Positions 21,701-30,979 of a stretch of 64,000 nucleotides of DNA are shown piece after piece. The position numbers were made by a program, and so were the translations under genes. The stretch is from assembly GCA_963790585.1 (NCBI GenBank), contig CAWBOY010000009.1:124001-188000 (forward strand), read 5' to 3'. Below the pieces are notes generated by a model, which was not told where the DNA came from, searched no databases, and worked only from the letters and a program-made list of their open reading frames with translations. The stretch comes from CAWBOY01 sp963790585. Lineage in GTDB: Bacteria; Planctomycetota; Planctomycetia; Gemmatales; Gemmataceae. The stretch's first letter is position 1. Each line of letters opens with the position of its first letter.

Positions 21701-24700
21701 GCCTCGAGAATACCGCCTTCGATCTGAATCTCGCCGTTGAAAACAGTGCTGGGAGTGGCGCCGAAATTATTGTCCGCGCTCACAGCCAAAGTAGCGCCTA
21801 TGATAATTGTAAAACCTGTATAGGTGTTGGCACCAGATAGAACGAGCGTTCCGGAATCGACCACCGCCAGAGAGCCTTGACCTCCATTGTTGGCAATCAC
21901 TCCACCATAACTCAAAGTATTGCTGCCAGTCACGTCGATGTCGCCGACGCCGCTCGTCGACGTCGGCCCGATGGCGATGCCGCGATTGCTATTGAGCGTA
22001 AAGGTAGTGGTCGCCTGGAGAGCACCGGCATTGATAGTCAATTGGCCCGCCGTGGCTGTCGCCGGCGCCGTGCCGAGGTTGTTATCGGCGCTGATGCTGA
22101 GAAAACCGCCGATAATCGAGGTCGTACCCGTATAGGTATTTGCCCCAGCGAGCGTAAACGTGCTCACGCCTTGCTTGATCAAATTACCGCTACCACTAAT
22201 GATGCCGCTATAGGTCGTGGAGGCGGTGGCGGAACCCGTCGTTAGTACCCCGCTCCCAAGATTCACATTACCGCCTGAGGTTCCACCGCCGGCAAGCGAG
22301 CCAACGGTGTTGTTGAAGTTATTGAGATTCAGCACCGCCCCCGCGGTATTCGCCAGCGTAAACGCGGAGCTGCTGGACAGTGCGCCCGCGGCGCCCGCTT
22401 TCATGGTACCGTTGGTTATCGTGGTGACACCTTGGTAGCTATCCGGCGCGCTTAATGTGAGTGTGCCCCCGATCGCGTTTTCCGTGAGGCCCCCGGCACC
22501 GCCAATGCTCCCCGCGAGCGTTGTCGTGCCGCTTCCGGTACAGACGAGTATAGAGCTGCTATTGATGGTTCCGTTGCCGCTCATGGTGAGGCTGCTCGTA
22601 CTGCTTACCATCGGCGCTCCGCTAACGCTGAAGACTCCGGAGAACGTCGCCGCCTGATTCGCTAACAACGTACCGCCATTGAGGGTTAGCACACTGGAAT
22701 CGGTGATCGGCGTGTTCAGGTTCAGAACGCCCGAACTCATCGTCAAAGCTCCGTTCCACGTATCGCTGGCCCCGGAGAGTACGAGATTACCGGTGCCGGC
22801 GGCCACAATCACACCGCCGCTGCCGCTCAGGTTGTTGGACAATGTCACGGTGTTCACTTCCGTGTCGGTCCATGTACTGCCGATCGTTCCGAGGCCTGAC
22901 AGCGTCACAGGTGCCGATCCCGCCAGCGTGGAACTACCACCTATGGTGTAAGGGTTTGTGATTGTGGCGGCCGTCACTACTTGCAGCGTTCCGCCGTTGA
23001 GAAGTAGGCTACCGCTACCGAAAACACCACTCGGCGCCTCGACCAATAAGGTACCTGAAGTTAAAGTCGTATTCCCCGTATACGTGCTAGATTGGTTTAG
23101 AAAGAATGAACTTGTGCCACTCATCGTCAGGGCAAGATTGGCGGTCAAGACCCCCGAAAAGCCGCCGGACGTGGCGATAGTCAATGTCGCGAGGGTGCTC
23201 AGGCTATTGGTGACTATGCCTGTACCGAAAAGAAGGCCAATGGTAATGTTGTTGGCAAAGAGATCGAGCGTGCCATTGACGGTAACATTTGCACTACTCG
23301 TTAGCCCGGTAGTGCTGCCCATGGTAAGCGTGTCGGTGCTATTGATCGTATACCCGCCGGTATTACTATTGGCGCCGGACAATGTCGTGTCTTGACTTGA
23401 GCCGCCGATGACCACCGCCGTGGTGGACCCTGTTATGGAGCCAGCGAAATTGCCGCTGCCTGTGAAGGTCAAAGTAGCCAAGGTGCTACTATTCTGCACG
23501 GTGCCAATGCCCCCGAGTGTGGCGAGCGAGAAACTGTACCCTTCCATATCGAGCGTGCCATTGAGCGTTACATTCGTAAGCGTGCCGCCGGATGAACTCA
23601 ACTTTAACACCGTGGCGGCAATCGTCGTGCCGTTGGCATATCTCACGGAGCCGGAGATGGTGCCGCCCGAGAGCGTTCCGCCCGAGAGTGTCACGGTTCC
23701 GCCGCCGTAGATTGATCGTGCTGCCGTTACCGTTCCGCCGTTGAGGTTAGCGGTCGAGCCGGAGTCGATCTCAATGTCGAAGCCAGTGTTGAGGATCTGG
23801 CTTGTATCGGCCGCGTTGTAGCTGAGGATGTTTCCTTCGATGCTGTCCGAGGTTGTGCTGCCCGTGAGGTAGATGCCGCCGCCGGTCGGCACGGGATCAA
23901 AGTTATGGCCATTGTTGTTTGCGGCGATGACGTTATAGGCGACTGTGGTGGTGCCGCCGATTGTGATATTCGTGGCAATGCCGTAGGAGGTGTCTCCAAA
24001 GGTGATGCCACTGCCTATGCATATGCCGGAGAAGCCGTTGCTCAGCGCTGTCGCGCCTAGATGATCCAGGCCGATGATGTTGCCGGCGATGAGATCGCTC
24101 GTCGCGCTCGTGCCGTAAACAATGACACCGAAGCTGGTGTTGCCGGAGATGACGTTGCCCGCGCCGGATATCGTGCCGCCAATGGTATTGTTGGCGGTAT
24201 TGCGAATGCGCACGCCATTGGCGTTGGCTATGGCGCTTTCGCCAGTATAGTCGGTTCCGATGTAGTTGCCCTCGACGACGTTGCCAGACACATTGGTGTC
24301 GATGTCGACGCCATAGAGGGTGTTTCCGGAAATGATGTTGCGCGCTGAGGTTGATGTGCCGCCGATGAAATTGTTGGTCGGCCCATTTTGAATGACAACG
24401 CCGCTGTCCGCATTGGCGATGGCGACCGTGCCAGTGACGTCGGTGCCGATGTAGTTGCCTTCGACCGTATTGCCCGAGGCCGTGCCGTCGCCGAGGCTGT
24501 CCGAGATTACAACGCCGCCGCCGATGTAACCGGTCTCGTTGGATGTGCCCGTGCTTCCTGAGATTATGTTCCGAGTGCTTGCCCCTCCCGTACCGCCGAC
24601 GGTGGTATAGACGGCTCCGCCCCCAATATGAACGCCATTCCCTAGGTTGCCGAGCGTTTGGGTTCCGGTCACATCGGTGCCGATGAAATTCCCCTCGATT

Positions 24701-25685
24701 ATATTCGAGTTCGCGACATTGCCGGCGACGTTGTAATCGCTGACGAAAATGCCGTCTTCGCCGCTGGCGCTGATGAGATTGCCATATCCCGAGAGGTTGC
24801 CGTGCGCATCCACGGAGCTGGGGCCGCCGATGGTGTTGCTGGTCGAGCTATCCAGCAGATCGATATTGTCGTAATTGTTGCCCGAAGGATCGTTGCGGAT
24901 GGCCGCTTTGCCGGTGACGTCGGTGCCGATGTAGTTGCCTTCGACGTAGTTACTTTGCACTTGCGTATAGCTGCTGCCGTTGCTTCCATCGAAATAAATG
25001 CCGCCCAGCGTGTTGCCGGAAATGAGGTTGCCGGCGCCGCTCAGGTCGCCGGTGGAAAAGTTAATCGAGCTGCTGCCGCCAATCGTGCTGCTGGAAGTGC
25101 CGTCGAGGACTTCGATGCCATAGCCGCTATTGGCCAGGGCGGCGGTGCCGGCCGCGTTAGTGCCGATGTAGTTGCCTTGAATGACCTCGCCGGTCATGTT
25201 GTGGTTGGTGCCGGCGACAACGCTTCCTTCGAGGTCGATGCCGCTGCCGCCAAAATTGTCGATAATCAGACCTTTGATGGTGCAATTGCTTGCTTCAATG
25301 GTGAGGCCGTTGGCCGTGCCGTCGTTGGTGCCGTTGAGGCGAATGAGCGGGACGCCAGCGTATCCTGGCTGGCTCGTGCCGTCGATGGTGACGGCCGCTG
25401 TGATCGTAGGTAGCGGATGGGTCTTGTCGGGACTGATCGTCTTGGCCCCGCCGCTGCCGATGTCGAAATCGATGATCGAGCCGGGCGAGCCGTTAGCGGT
25501 GGTGATGGCCTGAGCCAATGACCCGGCACAGATAAGCTCGTCGTGCTCACGGTGATTGTGGACAATAAGTATCGGTGTTCAAGGTATTCGAGGTTGAGCA
25601 GGCGCCGCTGGTCCCGCTTGGCTGACTTCTGGTTCGAGACAGATATTTGAGATAAAGCAGACCAAACTCCACGGGAGCGTGCCAT
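12725..25685 (-). CDS. giant beta-helix surface protein with dockerin-like and metallopeptidase-like C-terminus (two frame breaks)
   Basis: Three frames join into a protein of about 4,300 residues. The N-terminus has basic residues then RRLLNLEYLEHRYLLST, the leader type of giant planctomycete surface proteins. A first frame change near 25535 leads into GSLAQAITTANGSPGSIIDF, the GSLRQAI-type opening of beta-helix proteins. Then follow many right-handed parallel beta-helix repeats (GNYIGTD, NTIGG, NIISGN) and autotransporter-type strand repeats (TLSGANTYTG, NGTLDL, NNSGTVNVNAGTLSL). A second GSLRQAIIDANNA module is mid-protein. A frame change near 14112 continues into VRYLDVIFNQPGSNA, an EF-hand dockerin-like pair (DVNGDGTVTGP, DVNGDGTVNTTDLLE) and HEMGHVVGLADN with a following LMDVSL, the HExxHxxGxxD and Met-turn pattern of matrixin-like zinc peptidases. 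Probably a surface adhesin with a terminal peptidase-like module. Confidence 0.85.
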
Positions 25686-26082
25686 GGGTCAACCCTTAGC
25701 GTGAACGGTCCTAGAATCCTTGCCGCTAGCAGTAAAGCGCTAAATGGCGGCAGTCAGCGTCAATAATTTGGGAAAATTTTGGCGATGGCGGAGTCGTTAC
25801 TCCGACCCCATAGGCGTCAACTTAAGCCTTGGGCTGGCGTCTTTCGCCCCGGCAGGGGCGAAGGATTGTAGCCACGGGTGGAGCGAAGCGCAACCCGTGG
25901 TAGGCTGTAGTGTGGGTTGTCTTTCGCCCCGGAGGGGCGAAGGATTCCATCGCCCCTCCGGGGCGAAAGACACGCAAATCGCACTCTGACCACGGGTTAC
26001 GCTTCGCCCGCCTCGCGGCGGGCTTCGCTTCACCCGTGGCTACAGCCCCTCGCCCCTGCCGGGGCGAAAAACAGGTTCGATG
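25686..26082. other. intergenic region occupied by palindromic element
   Basis: Upstream of the giant surface-protein gene this stretch holds the nested palindrome at 25841-26070 and, at its edge, the left target-site copy of the insertion sequence. The first part (25690-25840) may carry the promoter of the surface operon, but I see no clear boxes. Short readings here translate the repeat and are not genes. Confidence 0.55.
25841..26070. repeat. nested palindromic element (CTTTCGCCCC...GGGGCGAA)
   Basis: The ends CTTTCGCCCCGGCAGGGGCG and CGCCCCTGCCGGGGCGAAA are inverted. Inside, TAGCCACGGGTGGAGCGAAG pairs with the CTTCACCCGTGGCTA arm, and a central unit TCGCCCCGGAGGGGCGAAGGA pairs with its inverse. 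The whole 230 bases can fold into a multi-arm structure. No protein is encoded. The insertion sequence landed a few bases beyond its right end. Confidence 0.8.
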
Positions 26083-27055
26083 TGCTCTGTAGAAAACCCT
26101 CATTTGGACCGATCCAGCATCAGGTTTAGCGTCAGCGCAAGTAACCATCCATCTCGAGATTCACTGGGAAAACCTTGGCCCGCAACCGAAGTCGCTAAGC
26201 GTCGCTTGATCATGGAGTTCACCGTTTCGACCTGCCAACGTTGGCCATAGCCACCATGCATCTTGTCCAAGCGTTGACGCATCTGCCTCCGGTATCGTCC
26301 CGTCGGCGGATTGCGACTTGGGCGACCGTGGCTGGCCGGCATGAACGATTTCACACCGTGTCTCTCTCGTGCGTAACGGTGGTTCGGCTCCGAATCATAG
26401 CCCGCGTCGGCTACGATTCGCTCCGGCCGGGCGGTGACCAAGGTCTCGTCCATAAGGCCGACGAAGCGATCAACATCGGGGTGCGGTCCCCGACTGGTAG
26501 CGACGCCCAAGATGAGATGTGTGTCGGTATCGACGCTTAATTCCAGCTTCAGAAAGCGTTTGTAGCGAACGATTTGCGTTTTGGTGGCCCCGTGGCTGCG
26601 TCGCCGGATGAAATAGCGGCTGGCGTGACCGCAATCCATGCCGGTCGAGTCAAAGGCGGCGCGCCGCACGCGCGTGCGCCGGCCCTGAAAACGACGCACC
26701 GTGGCGTGCAGCAGTCGGCGAGCGCGGGGCCGTCGAAGGAGGCGTACGCTGGCCTTTTGAAGCGTGGTGAAATGCGGAATGTGTGTTAGGTGCAATACCT
26801 GCCGGAGGTCCGAGAGATCGCGCAGGAGTTGGACGATGCCGCGGTAGTCTGTCTTGAAGAAGACCTTGAGAGTCAAGCAGGCGAAGAGTTGGTGTTGTGT
26901 GTAGCGTTTGGGGCTGAAGCGGTTGGCAAAGGCGCAATGTCTTGCGAGCGACGGTCAAAGCCCGCTGCGCCACGGCAATTGGCGATTTGGTTGTAGTGCT
27001 CATAATGCATTATACGGCCCAATTGACGGTGCAGCTGGGGGTTTTCTACGGAGCA
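26083..27055 (-). mobile_element. IS5-superfamily insertion sequence, 973 bp, with target-site duplication
   Basis: Left end TGCTCTGTAGAAAACCCTCA (26083-26102) and right end TGGGGGTTTTCTACGGAGCA (27036-27055) are inverted repeats matching at 18 of 20. The element is flanked by the 9-bp direct repeat GGTTCGATG at 26074-26082 and 27056-27064, a textbook target-site duplication. It holds one transposase gene. A 9-bp duplication fits the IS903-like branch of the IS5 family. The intact ends and duplication suggest a fairly recent insertion. Confidence 0.88.
26100..27003 (-). CDS. IS5-like DDE transposase (frame-interrupted)
   Basis: Start at 27003 gives MSTTTKSPIAVAQRALTVAR; near 26935 the sense passes to the frame reading CAFANRFSPKRYTQHQLFAC and LTLKVFFKTDYRGIVQLLRD. 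The DDE catalytic residues appear in order: Asp in AAFDSTGMDCG, Asp in RIVADAGYDSE and Glu in RWQVETVNSMIKRRL. This matches the DDE domain of IS5-superfamily enzymes, and the reconstructed size of about 300 residues is normal for them. The frame break would inactivate it unless it is a sequencing error or a programmed shift, which some IS elements use. Confidence 0.82.
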
Positions 27056-27119
27056 GGTTCGATGCCTTAAGTTGATGCGTATGGGGGTCGTTACTTCGAC
27101 CCTGGTTCTCTGGCGCGAC

Positions 27120-27163
27120 AGAGTCGTGACCGGGGTCGGAGTACCGACCCCGGTCACGACTCT
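27120..27163. repeat. perfect 20-bp hairpin
   Basis: AGAGTCGTGACCGGGGTCGG (27120-27139) and its exact inverse complement (27144-27163) are separated by AGTA. It is one of the most stable hairpins in the window. It has no adjacent T tract and no gene ending nearby, so it is more likely a repeat or cruciform than a standard terminator. Confidence 0.75.
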
Positions 27164-27303
27164 GTGTGTGCGTCGCGCAATGCAATCCATTTCGTGCTTT
27201 CGTGCGCAAGACATGCTTTAGCGTGCCCAAGCATGGCACACATGCGTGAACGAATTAAGTCCTTATACACACAGAAGATGCAACATATTAGATTTCGTTC
27301 GGG

Positions 27304-27343
27304 ATTCGTTCGGGGGGTTGTGGGGTGGGTGAATGAAACGAAT
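27304..27343. promoter_or_regulatory. second ATTCGTT...AACGAAT inverted repeat, upstream of an ECF sigma gene
   Basis: ATTCGTT (27304-27310) pairs with AACGAAT (27337-27343) over a 26-nt spacer rich in G (GGGGGG, GGGG, GGG). The right arm ends 209 nt before the ATG at 27553, nearly the same distance as at the first ECF gene (213 nt). The intervening sequence is not otherwise alike. Confidence 0.5.
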
Positions 27344-27552
27344 TTCCGTTGTTAGCTCCCGTTGACGCCTAGGGAACGCGGGACTGATTGGTGCCGTTGG
27401 CCGGCGGCCAAACGCTTTGTCTGATCGTTCTTGGGAAAAAGAACCCCTCCGCTCTTCCAAATGCGCCTGGTTCTGGTCAAATAGGACTTCAGGTGCGACA
27501 GCGCGGTCGACGCCCGGCAACCCTCGTCTTGGTGCTGATCGGGAAGGGCTCG

Positions 27553-28122
27553 ATGAGCGAAGTGACACGCATCCTATCGAACATCGCGGCTGGTGACGCT
27601 CAGTCGGCCGCGCAATTGTTGCCGTTGGTCTACGATGAGCTGCGGCAGCTCGCGGCTGCGCAAATTCTCAAGGAAACGCCGGGCCACACGCTGAGCGCGA
27701 CGAGTCTCGTGCATGAAGCCTATGTGCGGCTCGTGGGCCCCACGGATGCCGATCGCTGGAACAACCGCAGCCATTTCTTCGCGGCCGCCGCTACGGCCAT
27801 GAGGCGAATCTTGATCGACCGGGCTCGGCAAAAACAACGAGTTGTTCACGGCGGCGGTCGAGTGCGCGAGGAGATTCATCCCGATATCATTGCCGCCCCC
27901 GAGCCGGACGAAGAGCTTTTAGCCCTGGATAGGGCACTGACCAAGCTCGCGGAGCGCGATCCTTTGAAGGCGCGGCTAGTCGAGCTGCGATACTTCGCCG
28001 GCCTGACTGGCGACCAGGCGGCTCAAATCCTCGGCATTTCGCCAAGTTCCGCGGACCGACACTGGGTTTTCGCGCGTGCCTGGCTGCGCCGCGAAGTGCA
28101 GGGTGGGGCGGATAATCCATAA
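27553..28122 (+). CDS. ECF-type sigma factor
   Basis: The 189-residue protein begins MSEVTRILSNIAAGDAQSAA and contains LLPLVYDELRQLAAAQIL, TLSATSLVHEAYVRLVG and NRSHFFAAAATAMRRILIDR, the region-2 signature of the large planctomycete/acidobacterial ECF group. Region 4 is GDQAAQILGISPSSADRHWV near residues 145-165. The basic linker ARQKQRVVHGGGR is typical. This start is preferred because earlier in-frame codons add a low-complexity leader without homology. Such factors often precede a Ser/Thr kinase gene; here the next gene is a peptidase-C26-like protein, so the factor is orphaned. Confidence 0.88.
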   Translation: MSEVTRILSNIAAGDAQSAAQLLPLVYDELRQLAAAQILKETPGHTLSATSLVHEAYVRLVGPTDADRWNNRSHFFAAAATAMRRILIDRARQKQRVVHGGGRVREEIHPDIIAAPEPDEELLALDRALTKLAERDPLKARLVELRYFAGLTGDQAAQILGISPSSADRHWVFARAWLRREVQGGADNP

Positions 28123-28347
28123 AAATACGATTCGATCATAGTGCGGCCGTTTTCACAAGGCTTCGAGTAAACAGGCCATAACTGCCTGCGCTATAACATT
28201 TTATAACCAAGTCCTACCCAAGTGCCACTCGGCCTTGTTCGTCCGATGCGCTTCTGAGTATAGTCCGCGCCGACGGAGCAGGGCACGGGATGTGTCCGAC
28301 GGGATCCGAACCCCGTATCGCCGTCGTTTTCCAGGGAGGGGAAGAGC

Positions 28348-29100
28348 ATGGCCCATCAGACGCGGCCCTTTATCGGGATCAATGCCGACTATATGGCCGC
28401 CGGCAAGACGCATGGACCTTACCTCCGGCTCAACGCCGGTTACTTCGATAGCATCGTCGCCGCCGGCGGCATGCCAATAATCGTGCCGCCCTTGGCCAAG
28501 GAAATCGACCTCGATCCGCTGCTTGATCGGCTCGATGGCTTCGTCCTCTGCGGTGGGGCCGATCTTGATCCGCGCCGCGTCGGTTTGCCGACGCATCATG
28601 GCGTTCAGCTCATGCCCGAGCGCCGCGACGACAGCGATCGCGCCCTGCTGCGTAACCTGATCGAGCGTCAGATGCCGTTGCTCGCCATCGGCGTCGGCAT
28701 GCAGCAAGTCAACGTCGCCTGCGGCGGCACTCTTTATATGCACCTTCCCGAAGACTTGCCGCGCGCTCTACCGCACCGCGATCAGGCCGGGGCGCCGCAT
28801 CGTCATCTCGTCTTGCTCGAGCCCGGCACGCGCCTCGACGAAATCTACGGCGGTGGCGAGCTGCGCGTGAACTCCAATCACCATCAGGCCGTGCGCAAGG
28901 TCGGCACGGGCTTCCGCGTCAGCGCCACGTCTCCGGACGGCGTCATCGAAGCGATGGAATGGACCGACCCCAACTGGTTCTGCATCGGCGTTCAATGGCA
29001 TCCCGAATCGGAGACCGCCTCGGCGCTGGACATGCAACTCATCGAATGCTTCATTCAAGCGTCGCTGCGCCAGGCGCAGCCGTTGCAGTTGGCGGCTTAG
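28348..29100 (+). CDS. gamma-glutamyl-gamma-aminobutyrate hydrolase family (C26) protein lacking the nucleophile
   Basis: The 250-residue protein has the class-I glutamine-amidotransferase fold of PuuD-like hydrolases: IGINADYM near the start, DGFVLCGGADLDPRR, the nucleophile elbow region PLLAIGVGMQQVNVACGG and VQWHPESE at the end. In active members the elbow reads GICRGMQ with a catalytic Cys; here it is AIGVGMQ, so the Cys is replaced by Gly while the His-Glu pair of WHPE stays. The DNA around 28690 is unambiguous in this frame. It is therefore probably inactive as an amidohydrolase, perhaps a binding or regulatory protein. GGGAGGGG about ten bases upstream supports the start. Confidence 0.82.
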   Translation: MAHQTRPFIGINADYMAAGKTHGPYLRLNAGYFDSIVAAGGMPIIVPPLAKEIDLDPLLDRLDGFVLCGGADLDPRRVGLPTHHGVQLMPERRDDSDRALLRNLIERQMPLLAIGVGMQQVNVACGGTLYMHLPEDLPRALPHRDQAGAPHRHLVLLEPGTRLDEIYGGGELRVNSNHHQAVRKVGTGFRVSATSPDGVIEAMEWTDPNWFCIGVQWHPESETASALDMQLIECFIQASLRQAQPLQLAA

Positions 29101-29110
29101 TTCGTAGTCC

Positions 29111-29174
29111 GTAGCCCGTAGTCCGTAGCAAAGAATTCCAGGGTACCTGTCTTTTGCTACGGACTACGGGCTAT
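29111..29174. terminator. hairpin with GTAGTCCGTAGC repeats
   Basis: GTAGCCCGTAGTCCGTAGCA (from 29111) is matched by TGCTACGGACTACGGGCTA (ending 29173) around a 17-base loop. The unit GTAGTCCGTA is also tandemly repeated just before it. It follows the C26-like gene directly and precedes anmK, so it may terminate the first or just be a dispersed repeat. Confidence 0.6.
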
Positions 29175-29201
29175 CGACTACTGATCCCTTCAAATCTGAG
29201 A

Positions 29202-30437
29202 ATGAAAACCATGTCCCCCCGTTGGATCATCGGCCTGGCGTCAGGCTCCAGTATGGATGGAGTCGATGCCGCCCTCGTCGAATTGGATGGGGTTGGGCTG
29301 GACCCGCGCGTGAGCCTGGTGCGTTCGCTCCATCAACCGTATACACCGGAACTCCGCGATCTGATCCGGCGCGCCTCGTCATCGGAGTCTTGCGAGGTTC
29401 GCGAAATATCGTTGTTGAATCGTTTGTTGGGGGAGACGTTTGCTTCCTCCGCGCGGGCGGTAGCCGAGCGGGCGTGCGTCAGCCTGCAAGACGTTCAGTG
29501 CATCGGCTGTACGGGGCACACAATCTGGCATGACTACGAGGGGCGCTTCCCATCGAGCTTGGGCGTCGGCATGGCCGCGGCGATTGCCGAGCGCTCGGGC
29601 GTCACGGTCGTCAGTGATTTTCGGAGTCGCGATCTCGCGGCCGGCGGGCAAGGAGTTCCACTCGCGGCGTTGCCGGACTTTCTGTTATTTCATCACGAGC
29701 GCGAAGGGCGGGTACTGTTACATTTGGGAGGCTTAGCCCGTGTAGTTTTTCTGCCTTTCGGCGGCCGATTGACGGACGTCGTCGGCTTCGAGGCCAGCCC
29801 GTGCAATCTCCTACTCGACGCCTTGATGCGCCACCTGACCAGCGGCCGGGAATCGTATGACGCCGGCGGCAAACACGCGGTCCAGGGCCGCTGCCTGGAG
29901 CCGCTCCTTGAACGCTGGCTCTCCCATCCATCAATGCAACGACGCCCGCCCCGCAGTCTGCCGCGCCATCTCTTCGGCACTGAATTCGTGGCCGACACAG
30001 TTCGCCAGGTCCGCCAGCTTGATGGCAGCCTCCATGATCTGCTCTGCACGGCGACCCACCTGATCGCGCGTGGCATCGCCCATTCGCTCAAACACTATTT
30101 GCCCACCGGCAAGAGAGTCGACCGCATTTACTTGAGCGGCGGTGGTGCCCGCAATGGCCTGCTCTGGCGGCTACTCGAACAACAGCTTGTAGGCATCCCG
30201 CTCGAGCGAACCGATGTTTTGGGCGTTCCCGCCAATGCACGCAAGGCGTTGACTGTGGCGATGCTCGCCGGGCTTACAGTTGATGGGGTAACCGGCAATG
30301 TGCCTTCAGCCACCGGCGCTGCCGGCTCACGTTTGCTTGGCAGCTTGACACCCGGCTCACCCGATAATTGGGCGCGATGTCTCGCGTGGATGGCGACTCA
30401 GACGATGCCGTTGGCGCTAATTGGGGATGAGGGGTAA
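29202..30437 (+). CDS. anmK: anhydro-N-acetylmuramic acid kinase
   Basis: AnmK phosphorylates and opens 1,6-anhydro-MurNAc during murein recycling. The N-terminus MKTMSPRWIIGLASGSSMDG matches the family ATP motif (GL.SG.SMDG.D). Later motifs are IGCTGHTIWHDYEG (family: G.HGQT..H), LLHLGGLARVVFLP (family: NIGGIAN), GFEASPCNLLLDALM (family: G.D.GP.N...D) and IYLSGGGARNGLLWRLLEQQ. Several are variant, for example GC-TGHT for GSHGQT, so activity is probable but not certain. The 411 residues are slightly longer than E. coli AnmK. ATGs at 29202 and 29211 are both possible; neither has a clear ribosome site. Confidence 0.85.
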   Translation: MKTMSPRWIIGLASGSSMDGVDAALVELDGVGLDPRVSLVRSLHQPYTPELRDLIRRASSSESCEVREISLLNRLLGETFASSARAVAERACVSLQDVQCIGCTGHTIWHDYEGRFPSSLGVGMAAAIAERSGVTVVSDFRSRDLAAGGQGVPLAALPDFLLFHHEREGRVLLHLGGLARVVFLPFGGRLTDVVGFEASPCNLLLDALMRHLTSGRESYDAGGKHAVQGRCLEPLLERWLSHPSMQRRPPRSLPRHLFGTEFVADTVRQVRQLDGSLHDLLCTATHLIARGIAHSLKHYLPTGKRVDRIYLSGGGARNGLLWRLLEQQLVGIPLERTDVLGVPANARKALTVAMLAGLTVDGVTGNVPSATGAAGSRLLGSLTPGSPDNWARCLAWMATQTMPLALIGDEG

Positions 30438-30449
30438 GAAATAGCAACT

Positions 30450-30920
30450 TTATTTCTCCCCCTGCGCCACCTTCATTTTCGCTCGCTCCAATGCAATCTC
30501 CGCTTCCAAGCGATTCAATTTGGCGTCAAGCATTTCCGATGTCGTCGCGGTGCCTGCATTCACAAGTGCTTGGGCACGATCTTCTTGTTCTTTCATTATT
30601 TTGACTATTTTCTCGTGGATCGCGACTCTGTCTTTGTCGGTATCGCACAGATCCAGCTCAGCCTTGTGAAAGCGTAGATAGGCTCGCTGCATATCTTCCG
30701 TGCTTACCGTGCCAGTTGCATATTGTTTCTTTACCATGTCAACAACTATTTGAGCTGTTTTTAGTCGCTCTTGGAGCAATGCATTTATTTTCGTTTCAGA
30801 TTCCGTGAGTTGCTTCGTTTCTGCTTCAGCGCCGCTCCTTGGCTGCTGCCAGGCCATTGCCGCTGTCAGTCCGACAGCCATGAGCAGCGCTATCGATAGT
30901 TTTGCTTTGCTGAGAAACAT
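30450..30920 (-). CDS. secreted helical protein, duplicate of an ECF sigma outer domain
   Basis: The 156-residue protein begins MFLSKAKLSIALLMAVGLTA, a signal or anchor sequence. The rest is a charged helical domain: ALLQERLKTAQIVVDMVKKQY, MQRAYLRFHKAELDLCDTDK and RLEAEIALERAKMKVAQGEK. It aligns along its whole length with the C-terminal part of the neighbouring ECF sigma factor (MFLTKVKFTVMALMVVGLM, ALLQERLKTAQKYLDILKAK, MQQAYLLVHKAELDACETDK, RMEAEIALERAKAKLTAAEK), which lies 60 bases upstream. A tandem partial duplication produced a free-standing outer domain. It might compete with or bind the sigma factor's sensor part. Confidence 0.75.
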   Translation of the reverse strand: MFLSKAKLSIALLMAVGLTAAMAWQQPRSGAEAETKQLTESETKINALLQERLKTAQIVVDMVKKQYATGTVSTEDMQRAYLRFHKAELDLCDTDKDRVAIHEKIVKIMKEQEDRAQALVNAGTATTSEMLDAKLNRLEAEIALERAKMKVAQGEK

Positions 30921-30979
30921 GGCCTTTACTCCCTATCTTGTTAGGCGACCGCCGTTTAGTATCGTTCAAACCGACCTCG

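Larger units (their letters stand above)
27056..27552. other. intergenic region between IS and second ECF sigma gene
   Basis: It begins with the right target-site copy, then CCTTAAGTTGATGCGTATGG, which resembles the arms of the inverted repeat at 56990-57273. A perfect 20-bp hairpin (27120-27163) and the AATTCGTT-type inverted repeat (27304-27343) follow. No gene is convincing before the sigma factor at 27553; readings through 27388-27552 lack family character. Confidence 0.5.

Noticed and set aside
14329..25513. Many long plus-strand open readings rich in Val, Pro, Ala and Leu opposite the giant gene
   Set aside because: They are antisense shadows of Thr/Gly/Asn/Ser-rich repeats; they lack family motifs and ribosome sites, while the minus strand gives a coherent repeat protein.
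26935..27003. Separate short gene at the IS right end
   Set aside because: It is the N-terminal part of the transposase in another frame, as the joined sequence gives the expected family start.
28235..28345. tRNA-like stretch before the C26-family gene
   Set aside because: A GGTTCGGATCCC-like T-arm on the minus strand is present, but no acceptor stem, anticodon arm or CCA end can be assembled.
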